The notes under the pieces were generated by a model that saw only the letters and a program-made list of their open reading frames with translations, did no database searches and had not been told where the DNA came from. Both the position numbers and the translations under genes were made by a program. A DNA stretch of 64,000 nucleotides from Ancylobacter koreensis (GTDB taxonomy: Bacteria > Pseudomonadota > Alphaproteobacteria > Rhizobiales > Xanthobacteraceae): the NCBI RefSeq assembly GCF_023016525.1, contig NZ_JALKCG010000007.1, positions 164,124 through 228,123 of the forward strand, in the 5' to 3' direction. How positions within the stretch are numbered: the first letter of the stretch is position 1; each line of letters begins with the position of its first letter. This document shows positions 27,580-36,800 of the stretch, piece by piece.

Positions 27580-28692
27580 TCACGGCGCCGGGGCGGCGAG
27601 CAGGGCGGCGGTGGCGTCAGCGCTCTCGGCGAGGCGCTTGACCGGCAGGATGTGCGGCTCGGCCGATTTCGCCAGTGCGGTCAGATCGAAGCGGGTGAAG
27701 TTGAGGCTCGTATAGTCGCGCAGGAAAAACAGCTTGCGGTCGAGGTCCGACAGGCTGGTCCAGGAGGTGAACTCGGTCGCGTAGGGCGCGCCGGCCGCCT
27801 CCTGGAGCCCTTCGACTTCCAGATGGCCGCCGCCCTGGGCGGGATAATCGATGCTGACGCCGCGCGGGCGGTCGAAATTGTTCATGATGTGGCCGAGCGT
27901 GCGCACCGCCAGATCGGGCGTCGCCGCCTTCTCGGTGAAATGCGCGTAATAGGCCGCGCGCACGAAGCGGCCGACCGAGGTGTTCGAGGCGGGCAGGGCG
28001 GCCGTGGCGATGCCGGAATCGGGCTGCGCCACCTTGAAGCCGCCGAAGGCGCCGGTGGAGCGGTCGACATTCACCAGATGCGTGTAGTTGTTGAGATTGG
28101 TGAGGTGCCAGCCGAATTCGGGGCCGTTGGTCATCACGCCTACCGGGTTGTCGTGCACGCTCATCTGGCCGCGATTGAATTCCAGCACCAGCGAGTGTCC
28201 GGCGGCGTCGTGCACCACGTAGTGGAACGGCGAGACCACGCCGCCGAGAATGGCGAGCGGCACCAGCTCGATGGGCTGGCCGGCCAGCGCCTCCTTCACC
28301 TGCGCCACCGTGTCGAACTGGCCGAGGCACCAGCTTCCCAGATCCGAGGCGGAGAGCACGGCCTGCGTCATCGCGACGGATTCATGCTTGCCGGCGGCGG
28401 TGGGGTAGGACAGCAGGCTGAACGTCAGCCCCTTGTCGTTCATTCCCTCCAGCACCTTGAGGTCGTCCATCCGCAACGGCGCCTCAGCGGTCGGCACGCG
28501 GGCGGGCATGGTGACGGCGAGCACGGCGTTGCGCCCGGTGTAGTCGACCGGGGGATGGCCGGGAATGTCCGAGCGCGTGGCGAAGCCGGCGGGCAGATAG
28601 GCCATCAGGTAGGGCAGGTCGACGGTCAGTTCGAGCGTGCGGCCGAAATAGGGCTTGCCGGCGGTGTCGCGATAGATGAGCGAAGTGCACAT
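27580..28692 (-). CDS. Linear amide C-N hydrolase (choloylglycine hydrolase/penicillin V acylase family)
   Basis: A 370-residue Ntn hydrolase. The start MCTSLIYRDTAGKPYFGRTLEL puts the nucleophile Cys at position 2, exposed after Met removal. Further conserved pieces are EGMNDKGLTFSLLSYP, MTNGPEFGWHLTNLNNYTHL and WTSLSDLDRKLFFLRDY. No signal peptide is present, so it should be cytoplasmic. Family members cleave bile-salt amides, penicillin V or N-acyl homoserine lactones; which applies here cannot be told. It is divergent from the efflux operon at 29035. Confidence 0.88.
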   Translation of the reverse strand: MCTSLIYRDTAGKPYFGRTLELTVDLPYLMAYLPAGFATRSDIPGHPPVDYTGRNAVLAVTMPARVPTAEAPLRMDDLKVLEGMNDKGLTFSLLSYPTAAGKHESVAMTQAVLSASDLGSWCLGQFDTVAQVKEALAGQPIELVPLAILGGVVSPFHYVVHDAAGHSLVLEFNRGQMSVHDNPVGVMTNGPEFGWHLTNLNNYTHLVNVDRSTGAFGGFKVAQPDSGIATAALPASNTSVGRFVRAAYYAHFTEKAATPDLAVRTLGHIMNNFDRPRGVSIDYPAQGGGHLEVEGLQEAAGAPYATEFTSWTSLSDLDRKLFFLRDYTSLNFTRFDLTALAKSAEPHILPVKRLAESADATAALLAAPAP

Positions 28693-29034
28693 GTCCCGTC
28701 TCCTGCTCTGCCCCCGGAGGGCCGGGAGGTCGATGCGCCGGCGGGTCTGTTGCCGGCAAATCATCGGCCGGGCTCCTCGCCGGCCTCCCCGGTACTTGGT
28801 GGCACACTCTGCACGGCGCGGAAAGCTGGAACACCCTCGCGTACCGGCGCCGCCACCCGGTGCGTGTCGCCTTTTCGGCTACGGGAGCGGGGATGCGCGG
28901 GAGGGATTGAGGCGGCGTTTCCCACGGGCGCCGCGTCGATCCGGGCATCGCGGGAATTTGATCTTCCCCCAACGGCTTGTTACGCCTTTGCAGGCGTCGA
29001 CACCGACTCGCGAGGCCCTGCCGGGAGGTAGCCG
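28693..29034. other. Intergenic region between divergent genes
   Basis: 342 bases between the Ntn hydrolase (leftward) and the YtcA-type efflux operon (rightward). It must hold both promoters. No repeat, tRNA, riboswitch or convincing open frame is seen. GGGAGG at its right end is the ribosome site of the next gene. Confidence 0.6.
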
Positions 29035-29358
29035 TTGCAGCATGAAGCCCGCGTCCCGGACGGATCCGGTCGGTGGCAACGCCGCCGCGAGGCGATGGTG
29101 CGTGCGGCGCTGGCGATCGGCTCCACTCTCGGCGTTTCAGGCTGCGCGCCGCTCGGCGCGCCGACCGTCGCCATGTTCGGCGCCTATTTCCCTTCCTGGC
29201 TCGCCAGCGCGCTCGTCGGCATTCTCGGCGCGGTGCTGGTGCGGCTGGTGTTCATCCGCGCGGGTATCGACGACGCGATCCCGGTGCGGCTGCCGGTCTA
29301 TGTCTGCATCGCCTTTGGCATCGGCTTCCTGTTCTCCCATCTCGGCTTCGGGAGGTAG
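29035..29358 (+). CDS. YtcA-like small lipoprotein
   Basis: A 107-residue protein with lipobox VSGC, an APxxPTVAMFGAYFPSWL core and two membrane segments. This matches YtcA (YjcO-adjacent) proteins that begin mdtNOP-type efflux operons in enterobacteria. The TTG start at 29035 is backed by GGGAGG seven bases upstream; the alternative ATG 29095 gives a shorter signal. An Arg-rich n-region (RRRE) precedes the hydrophobic core. The role of YtcA is unknown; its place first in the operon suggests an accessory to the pump. Confidence 0.8.
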   Translation: MQHEARVPDGSGRWQRRREAMVRAALAIGSTLGVSGCAPLGAPTVAMFGAYFPSWLASALVGILGAVLVRLVFIRAGIDDAIPVRLPVYVCIAFGIGFLFSHLGFGR

Positions 29359-29361
29359 GCC

Positions 29362-30420
29362 ATGGAAGAGGGCGCAAACGGCGGCGGCGGCGAGGTGAAA
29401 CGCCGGCTCGGCATCGTGGTCAGCCTGCTGGCGCTGGCGGCGGCGGTGGTGTTCGGCTGGCGTTTCTTCCAGAATGCCGAACTCAACCCGCTCTCGCAGG
29501 ATGCGGTGCTCACCGCGGATATCGCGGCCATCTCGGCGGCGGTGCCGGGGCGCATCGTCACCATCGCGGTGAAGGAGAACGACGCGGTGCGCAGGGGCGA
29601 CCTGCTGTTCGCCCTCGACCCCGCCACCTATCGCCTGCAGGTCGAGCAGGCGGCGGCGGACCTCAAGCTTGCCGAGGCGGGTTTGGCCGACAAGCAGCGC
29701 GCCGTCTCGGCCGAGCGCACCAATGCCGTCATCGCGCATGAGCAGGTGACCCGCGCGCGCTCGAACCTCGAACTCGCCACCCAGACGCTGAGCCGGCTGG
29801 AGGCCCTGCGGCCCAAGGGCTATGTCAGCCAGCAGCAGGTGGACGACGCCGCCACCGCCAAACGCGACGCTGACGTGAGCCTGCGGCAGGCGGTGCAGCA
29901 GGAGGAGGCCGCCACCGTGCTGGTGAGCGACACCGCCGCCGCCGTGGCGCTGGTCGAGGCGCGCCGGGCGGCGCTCGCCATCGCCGAGCGGGCGCTGGAG
30001 GATACGCAGGTGCGCGCGCCCTTCGACGGCAAGGTGGTGGGACTGGAATCGGCGCCCGGCGGCTATGTGCTGCCCGGCCAGTCGGTCTTCGTGCTGATCG
30101 ACACCGGGGCGTGGTTCGCCTCCGCCTCCTATGTCGAGACGGAACTCGCCGGGATCAGGGTCGGCAACTGCGCCACCGTCTACGCGCTGGCGAACCGCGA
30201 CGTGCGCATCGAAGGCCGGGTCGAGGGCATCGGCTGGGGCGTCGCCTCGCAGGATGTGATCAACCTGCCGCGCGTCATGCCGATCGTGCCGAAGACGCTC
30301 GACTGGGTGCGGGTCGCCCAGCGCTTCCCGGTGCGGATCCGGCTCCTCGATCCTCCCGCCTCCCTGATGCGCGCGGGCGCGTCCGCCACAGCGATCGTGC
30401 ACCATGGAACGGACTGCTGA
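29362..30420 (+). CDS. HlyD/EmrA family periplasmic adaptor (MdtN-like)
   Basis: A 352-residue membrane fusion protein. One N-terminal helix (LGIVVSLLALAAAVVFGWRFF) is followed by the biotinyl-lipoyl domain (VLTADIAAISAAVPGRIVTIAVKENDAVRRGDLLFALDP), a coiled-coil hairpin (about 85-185) and the second lipoyl half (VRAPFDGKVVGLESAPGGYVLPGQSVFVLID). It links the FUSC inner-membrane protein to the outer-membrane factor. GGGAGG lies six bases before ATG 29362. The stop overlaps the next start by 17 bases. Confidence 0.92.
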   Translation: MEEGANGGGGEVKRRLGIVVSLLALAAAVVFGWRFFQNAELNPLSQDAVLTADIAAISAAVPGRIVTIAVKENDAVRRGDLLFALDPATYRLQVEQAAADLKLAEAGLADKQRAVSAERTNAVIAHEQVTRARSNLELATQTLSRLEALRPKGYVSQQQVDDAATAKRDADVSLRQAVQQEEAATVLVSDTAAAVALVEARRAALAIAERALEDTQVRAPFDGKVVGLESAPGGYVLPGQSVFVLIDTGAWFASASYVETELAGIRVGNCATVYALANRDVRIEGRVEGIGWGVASQDVINLPRVMPIVPKTLDWVRVAQRFPVRIRLLDPPASLMRAGASATAIVHHGTDC

Positions 30421-32302
30421 AACGCTGAGGCCGCCCTCGCCCTGGGCCGGCGTGTTCCGGCAGGCCGGGCGCGACCTGCTGCCGTTCCCCGGCCGCTTCG
30501 CCATGACGTGGCGCGTTGCCCTGCTGTGTGCGCTCGTGACGGGCGTGGCGATGCTCTACAAGGTGCCGGAATCGGCAATCAGCTGCTATCTCATCATCTT
30601 CCTGATGCGGCCGAACGGCGCCGAAAGCGTCGGTCAGGCGATCGGCGTGACGATTCTCATCAGCGTCGTCGTGCTGGGGCTGGCGCCGGTCATCCAGGCG
30701 ACGGCGGATAACCCGTTCCTGCGCATCGCGGTGATCGCCGGCACCTCCTTCGGCTTCCTGTTCCTCTCCTCGGCCACCCAGCTCGGCGAGATCGGCGCGA
30801 TCATCGCGCTGGTCATCGCCTTCGTGATGACGTTGGTCGATCAGGTGCCGGCCGGCGAGGTGGTGACGCGCGGCCTGCTCTATGCGTGGCAGATGGCCGT
30901 GATGCCGATGGCGATGATGCTCGGCTTCTGCCTGATCTTCAGCACAGGGCCGCACACGCTGCTGCGCGCGACGATCACGCGCCGGCTTGCCGCCGTCGCC
31001 GCCTTCCTCGCCGGGGAGCCGGACGGGCGCGCGCGGCTGCGCGAGGAACTGGCGCGCGGCAATGAGGAGGCCGGCAAGCAGGCGAAGCTCGCCAGCCTGT
31101 TCCACACCGCGCCGACCGCAACCGTCGGCTGGCTGGCGGGTGCCGCTGCCTCGACCTACCGGCTGATGCTTGCCGCGCTGGCCCTGCCGGCCGACGCTTC
31201 CGCCGAGCGGGCCGCGCTCGCCGTCCGCTGCCGCACGTCGGCGGAAGCGGTCGCCATGGGCGGCAGGCCGATGGACGAACCGGGCGAGGGCGGCGACGGG
31301 CCGGCCGCTGCGGCGCGCGAGGCGCTGGAAGCTCTGGCGCGCCCGGACGGCGGCGGCGCGGTGAGCGAGAAGCCGCCCTTCTTCGCTCCCGATGCCTTCA
31401 CCAATCCCGATCACCAGCGCTTCGCGCTGAAGACCACGGCGGCGGCGATCACCTGCTATCTGATCTATTCGATCATCGACTGGCAGGGCATCCATACCGC
31501 GCTCGTCACCTGCTACGTGGCGGCGCTCGGCACCACGGGTGAGACGGTCCGCAAGCTGGCGCTGCGCATCACCGGCTGCCTGATCGGCGCCGCCCTCGGG
31601 CTGGGCTCGATCCTGCTCGTCATCCCGCATCTGGAATCCATCGGCGGGCTGATGGCGCTGGTGTTCTGCGCCATCATGGTCGCCGCCTGGGTGTCGTCGG
31701 GCAATGAGCGCATCTCCTATGGCGGGGTGCAGATCGGGCTCGCCTTCCTGCTCACCGTGCTCGACGGCTTCGGCCCGTCCACCGACATGGACGCGGCGCG
31801 CGACCGCGTGGTCGGCATCCTGCTCGGCAATCTCGTGATCTATGCGATCTTCACCCAGATCTGGCCGAAGGGCGCCGCCGTCGAGGTGCGCGAGCGCGTG
31901 GCGGGGGCGCTGGAGACGCTGGCGCGGCTGGCGGCGCTCGCCACGCCCGAGCGGGCGCGTGCCGTGAGCGAGGCGGCGCGGATCGAGGTCGAGGTCGACA
32001 AGGCGGGGGCGGGGCTCGACCTCCTGCCGTTTGAGCCGGCCTATCAGCGTCCCGCCGCCGCTGAGCTGCGCCGCCTGCGAGGGCTGGTCGCCGAGCTGCG
32101 CGAGACGCTTCCCGCCCTGCTCTTCGCCTCCGAGCTGCCGCCCGACACGCCGGAGCGCCTGCGCGCGGCCGCCGTGCGGGTCGCGGGCGAGGGTGAGGCG
32201 GGGCCGGCGGAGGCGGGCGAGGAGCCCGATGAATCTGCCTCGTCTTCGGCAACGGGTCTGGCCCTGCGCCTGCGGCGTCTCGAAACTCTGGCGGCGGGGT
32301 AG
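30404..32302 (+). CDS. FUSC family transporter (MdtO/AaeB-like)
   Basis: A 632-residue inner-membrane protein with two clusters of about six hydrophobic helices (residues 30-195 and 345-490) separated by a cytoplasmic region, the arrangement of fusaric-acid-resistance/aromatic-acid exporters such as AaeB and MdtO. Repeats include VPESAISCYLIIFLM and AAAITCYLIYSIIDWQGIHTALVTCYVAALG. A helical C-terminal tail is rich in Ala, Arg and Glu. It overlaps the HlyD gene and is translationally coupled. Likely substrates are aromatic acids or related toxic compounds. Confidence 0.9.
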   Translation: MERTAETLRPPSPWAGVFRQAGRDLLPFPGRFAMTWRVALLCALVTGVAMLYKVPESAISCYLIIFLMRPNGAESVGQAIGVTILISVVVLGLAPVIQATADNPFLRIAVIAGTSFGFLFLSSATQLGEIGAIIALVIAFVMTLVDQVPAGEVVTRGLLYAWQMAVMPMAMMLGFCLIFSTGPHTLLRATITRRLAAVAAFLAGEPDGRARLREELARGNEEAGKQAKLASLFHTAPTATVGWLAGAAASTYRLMLAALALPADASAERAALAVRCRTSAEAVAMGGRPMDEPGEGGDGPAAAAREALEALARPDGGGAVSEKPPFFAPDAFTNPDHQRFALKTTAAAITCYLIYSIIDWQGIHTALVTCYVAALGTTGETVRKLALRITGCLIGAALGLGSILLVIPHLESIGGLMALVFCAIMVAAWVSSGNERISYGGVQIGLAFLLTVLDGFGPSTDMDAARDRVVGILLGNLVIYAIFTQIWPKGAAVEVRERVAGALETLARLAALATPERARAVSEAARIEVEVDKAGAGLDLLPFEPAYQRPAAAELRRLRGLVAELRETLPALLFASELPPDTPERLRAAAVRVAGEGEAGPAEAGEEPDESASSSATGLALRLRRLETLAAG

Positions 32303-32306
32303 GGCG

Positions 32307-33875
32307 ATGGGATGTTTCGCCGCGCTTCTGCCCCTGCACCGCCTGTTCGGGCCGGCGCTCGTCTTCGCCGCTGCCATGGCGATCGCCGGCTGCGCCACCA
32401 GCGCGCTGAAGACCGCGCCGCAGGATCCCTCCTCGCCCTGGACCGGGCATGAGGGCGACGCCAGCGCCTTCGGCGACGTACCCGGCGATACCCAAGCCCC
32501 CGCGGCCGCATCGCCGGTGAAGGACTTCTCCGTGCCGGCCGATCCTGAAGCGTCGATGCTGGTGCCGACGCCCGGCGTCGAGACACGGCATAGCTACGAC
32601 CTGCCCCAGCTCATCGACGTCGCGCAGAACCAGAACCCGCTCACCCGCGTCGCCTGGCAGCAGGCGCGGCAGGCGGCGCTGGCGACCGGCATGGTGGAAG
32701 CGACCTATCTGCCCTTTATCTCGGCCAATGTGATCGGCGGCTGGCAGGACTTTTCCGCGCCGCTTCCGGTGCAGGTCGGCGACACGAAGGAGGTGACGAC
32801 GAAGGTCGAGGGCGTGTCCTCGCAGCTCGCGCTGCAATGGCTGCTGTTCGATTTCGGCCAGCGCGACGCGCTCCACAAGGCGGCCCGGCACAATGCGACA
32901 GCCGCCAACGTGCTGTTCAACGGCGCGCACCAGAAGATCATCTATGCGGTGACGCGCAGCTATTTCCTCTATGGCGCGGCGCGCAGCCGCGTGCGGCTGG
33001 CCGAACAGAACCTCGCCAACAGCCGCAGGATCGAGGATGCCGCGCGCGAGCGTTCCGACAAGGGCCTCGGCACCACGGTGGAGGTGGCGCAGGCCCGCCA
33101 GCAGGTGGCGCAGGCGCAGTTCGGGCTGGTGCAGGCGCAGGGCGGCGAGCGCGACGCCTATCAGGTGCTGCTCGGCGCTGTCGGCGTCTCGCCGATGACC
33201 GCCATCAAGGTGCGCGAGGCGAGCGGCCGGCGCCTGCCCGACAGCGTCGGCGCGCCGACCGAGGAGATGATCAAGGCTGCGCTGGCCCGCCGCCCGGATG
33301 TGCTGGCGAGCCTCTCGGCCATGCGCGCCAGCCAGTCCGCCATCGGCGCGGCGCAGGCCGAGTTCCTGCCGAAGGTGTTCCTCGGCGCGGTCACCGGCGC
33401 GGGCGACGCCAGCTTCAGCGCCACCGGTCTGCCCACCATCGGCCAGCAGGCCTCCGCCACCGGCGTGCTCGTCGGCGTGACCATGCCGCTCTACGATGGC
33501 GGCCTGCGCGCCGCACAGCTCAAGAACGCGGAATCGCTTGCCGCCGCCACGCAGGCGACCTTCCAGAAGACGCGCGACGACGCCGCGCGCGAGATCGTGG
33601 TGAGCGCGGACACGCTGCGCTCGGCGCTCGCCTCCTACCGCGCGGCGACGGCGCTGGCCGAGGCGGCGGCCGTGACCTATGACGCGGCGCTCGACGCCTA
33701 TAAGAGCGGCGTCGGCAACATCACGGTGGCGACGGCGGCCGATAGCGGGCTGCTCACCGCCCGGCAGGCGCAGGCCGACGCGCACGCCGCCTCGCTGGTG
33801 GCGGCGGCCAACCTCGCCTTCGTGCTCGGCGCCATGACGTCGAGCGAACTGCCGGGCAGCCTCGCGCGGCCCTGA
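32307..33875 (+). CDS. TolC-type outer-membrane efflux lipoprotein (MdtP-like)
   Basis: A 522-residue lipoprotein of the outer-membrane factor family. The signal ends at lipobox IAGC (Cys29). Two TolC repeats follow, visible as RVAWQQARQAALATGMVEATYLPFISANVIGGWQ and its counterpart RPDVLASLSAMRASQSAIGAAQAEFLPKVFLGA. ATG 32307 lies four bases after the FUSC stop. It completes a tripartite pump with the HlyD and FUSC proteins. The upstream open frame in this phase is a shadow of the FUSC gene. Confidence 0.9.
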   Translation: MGCFAALLPLHRLFGPALVFAAAMAIAGCATSALKTAPQDPSSPWTGHEGDASAFGDVPGDTQAPAAASPVKDFSVPADPEASMLVPTPGVETRHSYDLPQLIDVAQNQNPLTRVAWQQARQAALATGMVEATYLPFISANVIGGWQDFSAPLPVQVGDTKEVTTKVEGVSSQLALQWLLFDFGQRDALHKAARHNATAANVLFNGAHQKIIYAVTRSYFLYGAARSRVRLAEQNLANSRRIEDAARERSDKGLGTTVEVAQARQQVAQAQFGLVQAQGGERDAYQVLLGAVGVSPMTAIKVREASGRRLPDSVGAPTEEMIKAALARRPDVLASLSAMRASQSAIGAAQAEFLPKVFLGAVTGAGDASFSATGLPTIGQQASATGVLVGVTMPLYDGGLRAAQLKNAESLAAATQATFQKTRDDAAREIVVSADTLRSALASYRAATALAEAAAVTYDAALDAYKSGVGNITVATAADSGLLTARQAQADAHAASLVAAANLAFVLGAMTSSELPGSLARP

Positions 33876-33884
33876 GGGCGCGCC

Positions 33885-36800
33885 TCAGCCGATGGTCATC
33901 AGGCTGGCATTGCCGCCGGCCGCCGCCGTGTTGGTGCTTACCGAGCGCTCCAGCATCAGCAGGTCGAGCGGGTAGAGCTCGCCGCGCGCCAGCGCGTCGG
34001 GGGCGAGGCCGTGCACCAGCACGATAGGCCCGTCGCGTCCGGCAATGGTCTCGTTGAGCTGGCGCAGCGCGTCGCCGTCGCCCTCGAAAAGCACGGCGTC
34101 AAAGGCGGCGCCCGCGAGGCTGTCGACCATGCCGATGCGCGCCTTCACCGCCTCCGGCAGCGCCGGCAGGAAGGAGCCTTCCAGCAGCACGCGGTTGCCG
34201 GTCGCGAGAGCCGAAGCGATCTGCACGGCGAGGCCCTTTTCCGTGGCGGCCAGGCACAGCACCGTGCCGCGCGGCGACAGGGCGTAGAGGTTGCGCTCGC
34301 CCACCGGGCCGGCAAGCTCGACACGATGGCCGTAAGGCGAGGCGTCGACCGCCCGGCCGGCGAGGTCGCGCGTGTCGGGGTCGGACTGGAAGTCGACCCA
34401 GAGCCGCGCCTCCTCGGGAATGCCGGCGGCGGGAAGCGTCCCCGCAGGGCGCGTCGCCAGCAGGCGGCCGAGATAAAGCGGCCCACCCGCCTTGGGCCCG
34501 GTGCCGGAGAGCCCGTGGCCGCCGAAGGGCTGCACGCCGACCACCGCGCCGATGACGTTGCGGTTGACGTAGACATTGCCGACCTCGATGCGCCAGCCGA
34601 CATGGGCGATGGTTTCGTCGATGCGGGTGTGCAGGCCGAAGGTGAGGCCATAGCCGGTGGCGTTGATCGCGTCGATCAGCGCGTCGAGATCGTCGCGGCG
34701 GTAGCGCACCACATGCAGCACCGGGCCGAACACCTCGCGCTTCATCTCCGCGATGTCGTCGATCTCGATAAGGGTCGGCGACACGAAGGTGCCATGGCGT
34801 GCGTCCTCGCCGAGGGCGAGCTGCTCGACGCGGCGCCCGGCCTTGCGCAGGCGCTCGACATGCGCGTCGATGCCGGCCTTCGCCTCTGCCGTGATGACCG
34901 GGCCGATATCGGTCGACAGATGCACCGGATTGCCGACCGCCAATTCCTTCAGCGCGCCGCGCAGCATCTCCAGCATGCGGTCGGCGACGTCTTCCTGCAG
35001 GCACAGGATGCGCAGCGCCGAGCAGCGCTGGCCGGCGGAATCGAAGGCCGAGGACAGCACGTCGGCGACCACCTGCTCGGCCAGCGCCGAGGAATCGACG
35101 ATCATCGCGTTCTGCCCGCCGGTCTCGGCGATCAGCGGGATGACGCTGCCATCCGGGTTCAGCCGGCCGGCAAGCTGGCGCTGGATGAGGCGCGCCACCT
35201 CGGTAGAACCCGTGAACATGACGCCGCGCGTGCGGGTGTCACCTACCAGCGCCGCGCCGACATCGCCGGCGCCGGGCACGAGTTGCACCGCGCCCGCCGG
35301 CACGCCCGCCTCGCGCAGCAGGTTCACCGCCGTGAAGGCGATGAGGGGCGTCTCTTCGGCGGGCTTGGCGAGCACCGCATTGCCGGCGGCGAGCGCGGCG
35401 GCGACCTGCCCGGTGAAGATGGCCAGCGGGAAGTTCCACGGGCTGATGCAGACCACCGGGCCGAGCGGGCGGTGGCTGTCGTTGGAGAAGCCGTCGCGCA
35501 CCTGCGCGCCGTAATAGCGCAGGAAGTCGACCGCCTCGCGTACCTCGCCGATGGCGTTGGGGAAGGATTTTCCCGCCTCGCGAACGATGATGCCGAGGAG
35601 CTGCGGCAGACGCGCCTCCATCAGCTCGGCGGCGCGGAACAGGCAGGCGGCGCGCTCGGCCGGCGGGGTGGACTGCCAGATCGGTGCGCTGGCCTGCGCG
35701 ATCTCCATGGCGCGCGCGACGGTCTCGGGCGTCGCCTCCTCGACCGTGCCGACAATATCGCGGCGGTCGGCCGGGTTCGACACCGGGCGGGCGATGCCGG
35801 GGGCGGGGCCGTCGCCGAGGAGCGGGGTGGCGTGCAGCGGCGCGGCGCTGCTGGCGAGCAGGGCGGCGGCCAGCGAGGCCAGGCGCTGCTCGTTGGAGAG
35901 GTCGAGCCCGGCCGAGTTGCGGCGCTCCGCCCCGAAAAGATCGGCCGGCGCGGCGATGCGCGGGTGCGGCGCACCGAGCGGCTCGATGCGCAGCGCGGCG
36001 TCGACCGGGCTCTCGACCAGCTCGTCCACCGGCACCTCCGGGTCGGCGATGCGGTTCACGAAGGAGGAGTTGGCGCCGTTCTCCAGCAGCCGGCGCACGA
36101 GATAGGCGAGCAGGGTCTCATGCGTGCCGACGGGCGCGTAGATGCGGCAGGGCCGGCCCAGCTTCTCGCGGCCGACGACTTCCTCATAGAGCGGCTCGCC
36201 CATGCCGTGCAGGCACTGGAATTCATATTGCCCGGCATAGTAGTTGGCACCCGCCATTTCCATGACGGTGGAGAGCGTCTGGGCGTTATGGGTGGCGAAT
36301 TGCGGGAACACCGCGTCGGGCGCGGCGAGCAGCTTGCGGGCGCAGGCGAGGTAGGAAACGTCGGTATGGACCTTGCGGGTATAGACCGGGAAGTCCTCGA
36401 GCCCGTCCACCTGCGCGCGTTTGATCTCGCTGTCCCAGTAGGCGCCCTTGACCAGACGCACCATGAGCCGGTGACCGGAGCGGCGGGCGAGGTCGACGAG
36501 ATAGTCGATCACATAGGGGCAGCGGCGCTGATAGGCCTGAACGACGAAACCGATGCCGTTCCAACCGCTTAGGCTCTCTTCGAAACAAAGCGATTCCAGA
36601 AGGTCGAGCGAAATCTCCAGCCGGTCGGCCTCCTCGGCGTCGATGTTCAGGCCGATGTCGTAGTGCCGGGCGAGTTTCGCCAGCGTGACAATGCGCGGCA
36701 GCAACTCATTGATAACGCGCGAATATTGCGCGCGGCTGTAGCGCGGGTGAAGGGCCGAGAGCTTGATCGAGATGCCCGGCCCCTCATAGATGCCGCGCCC

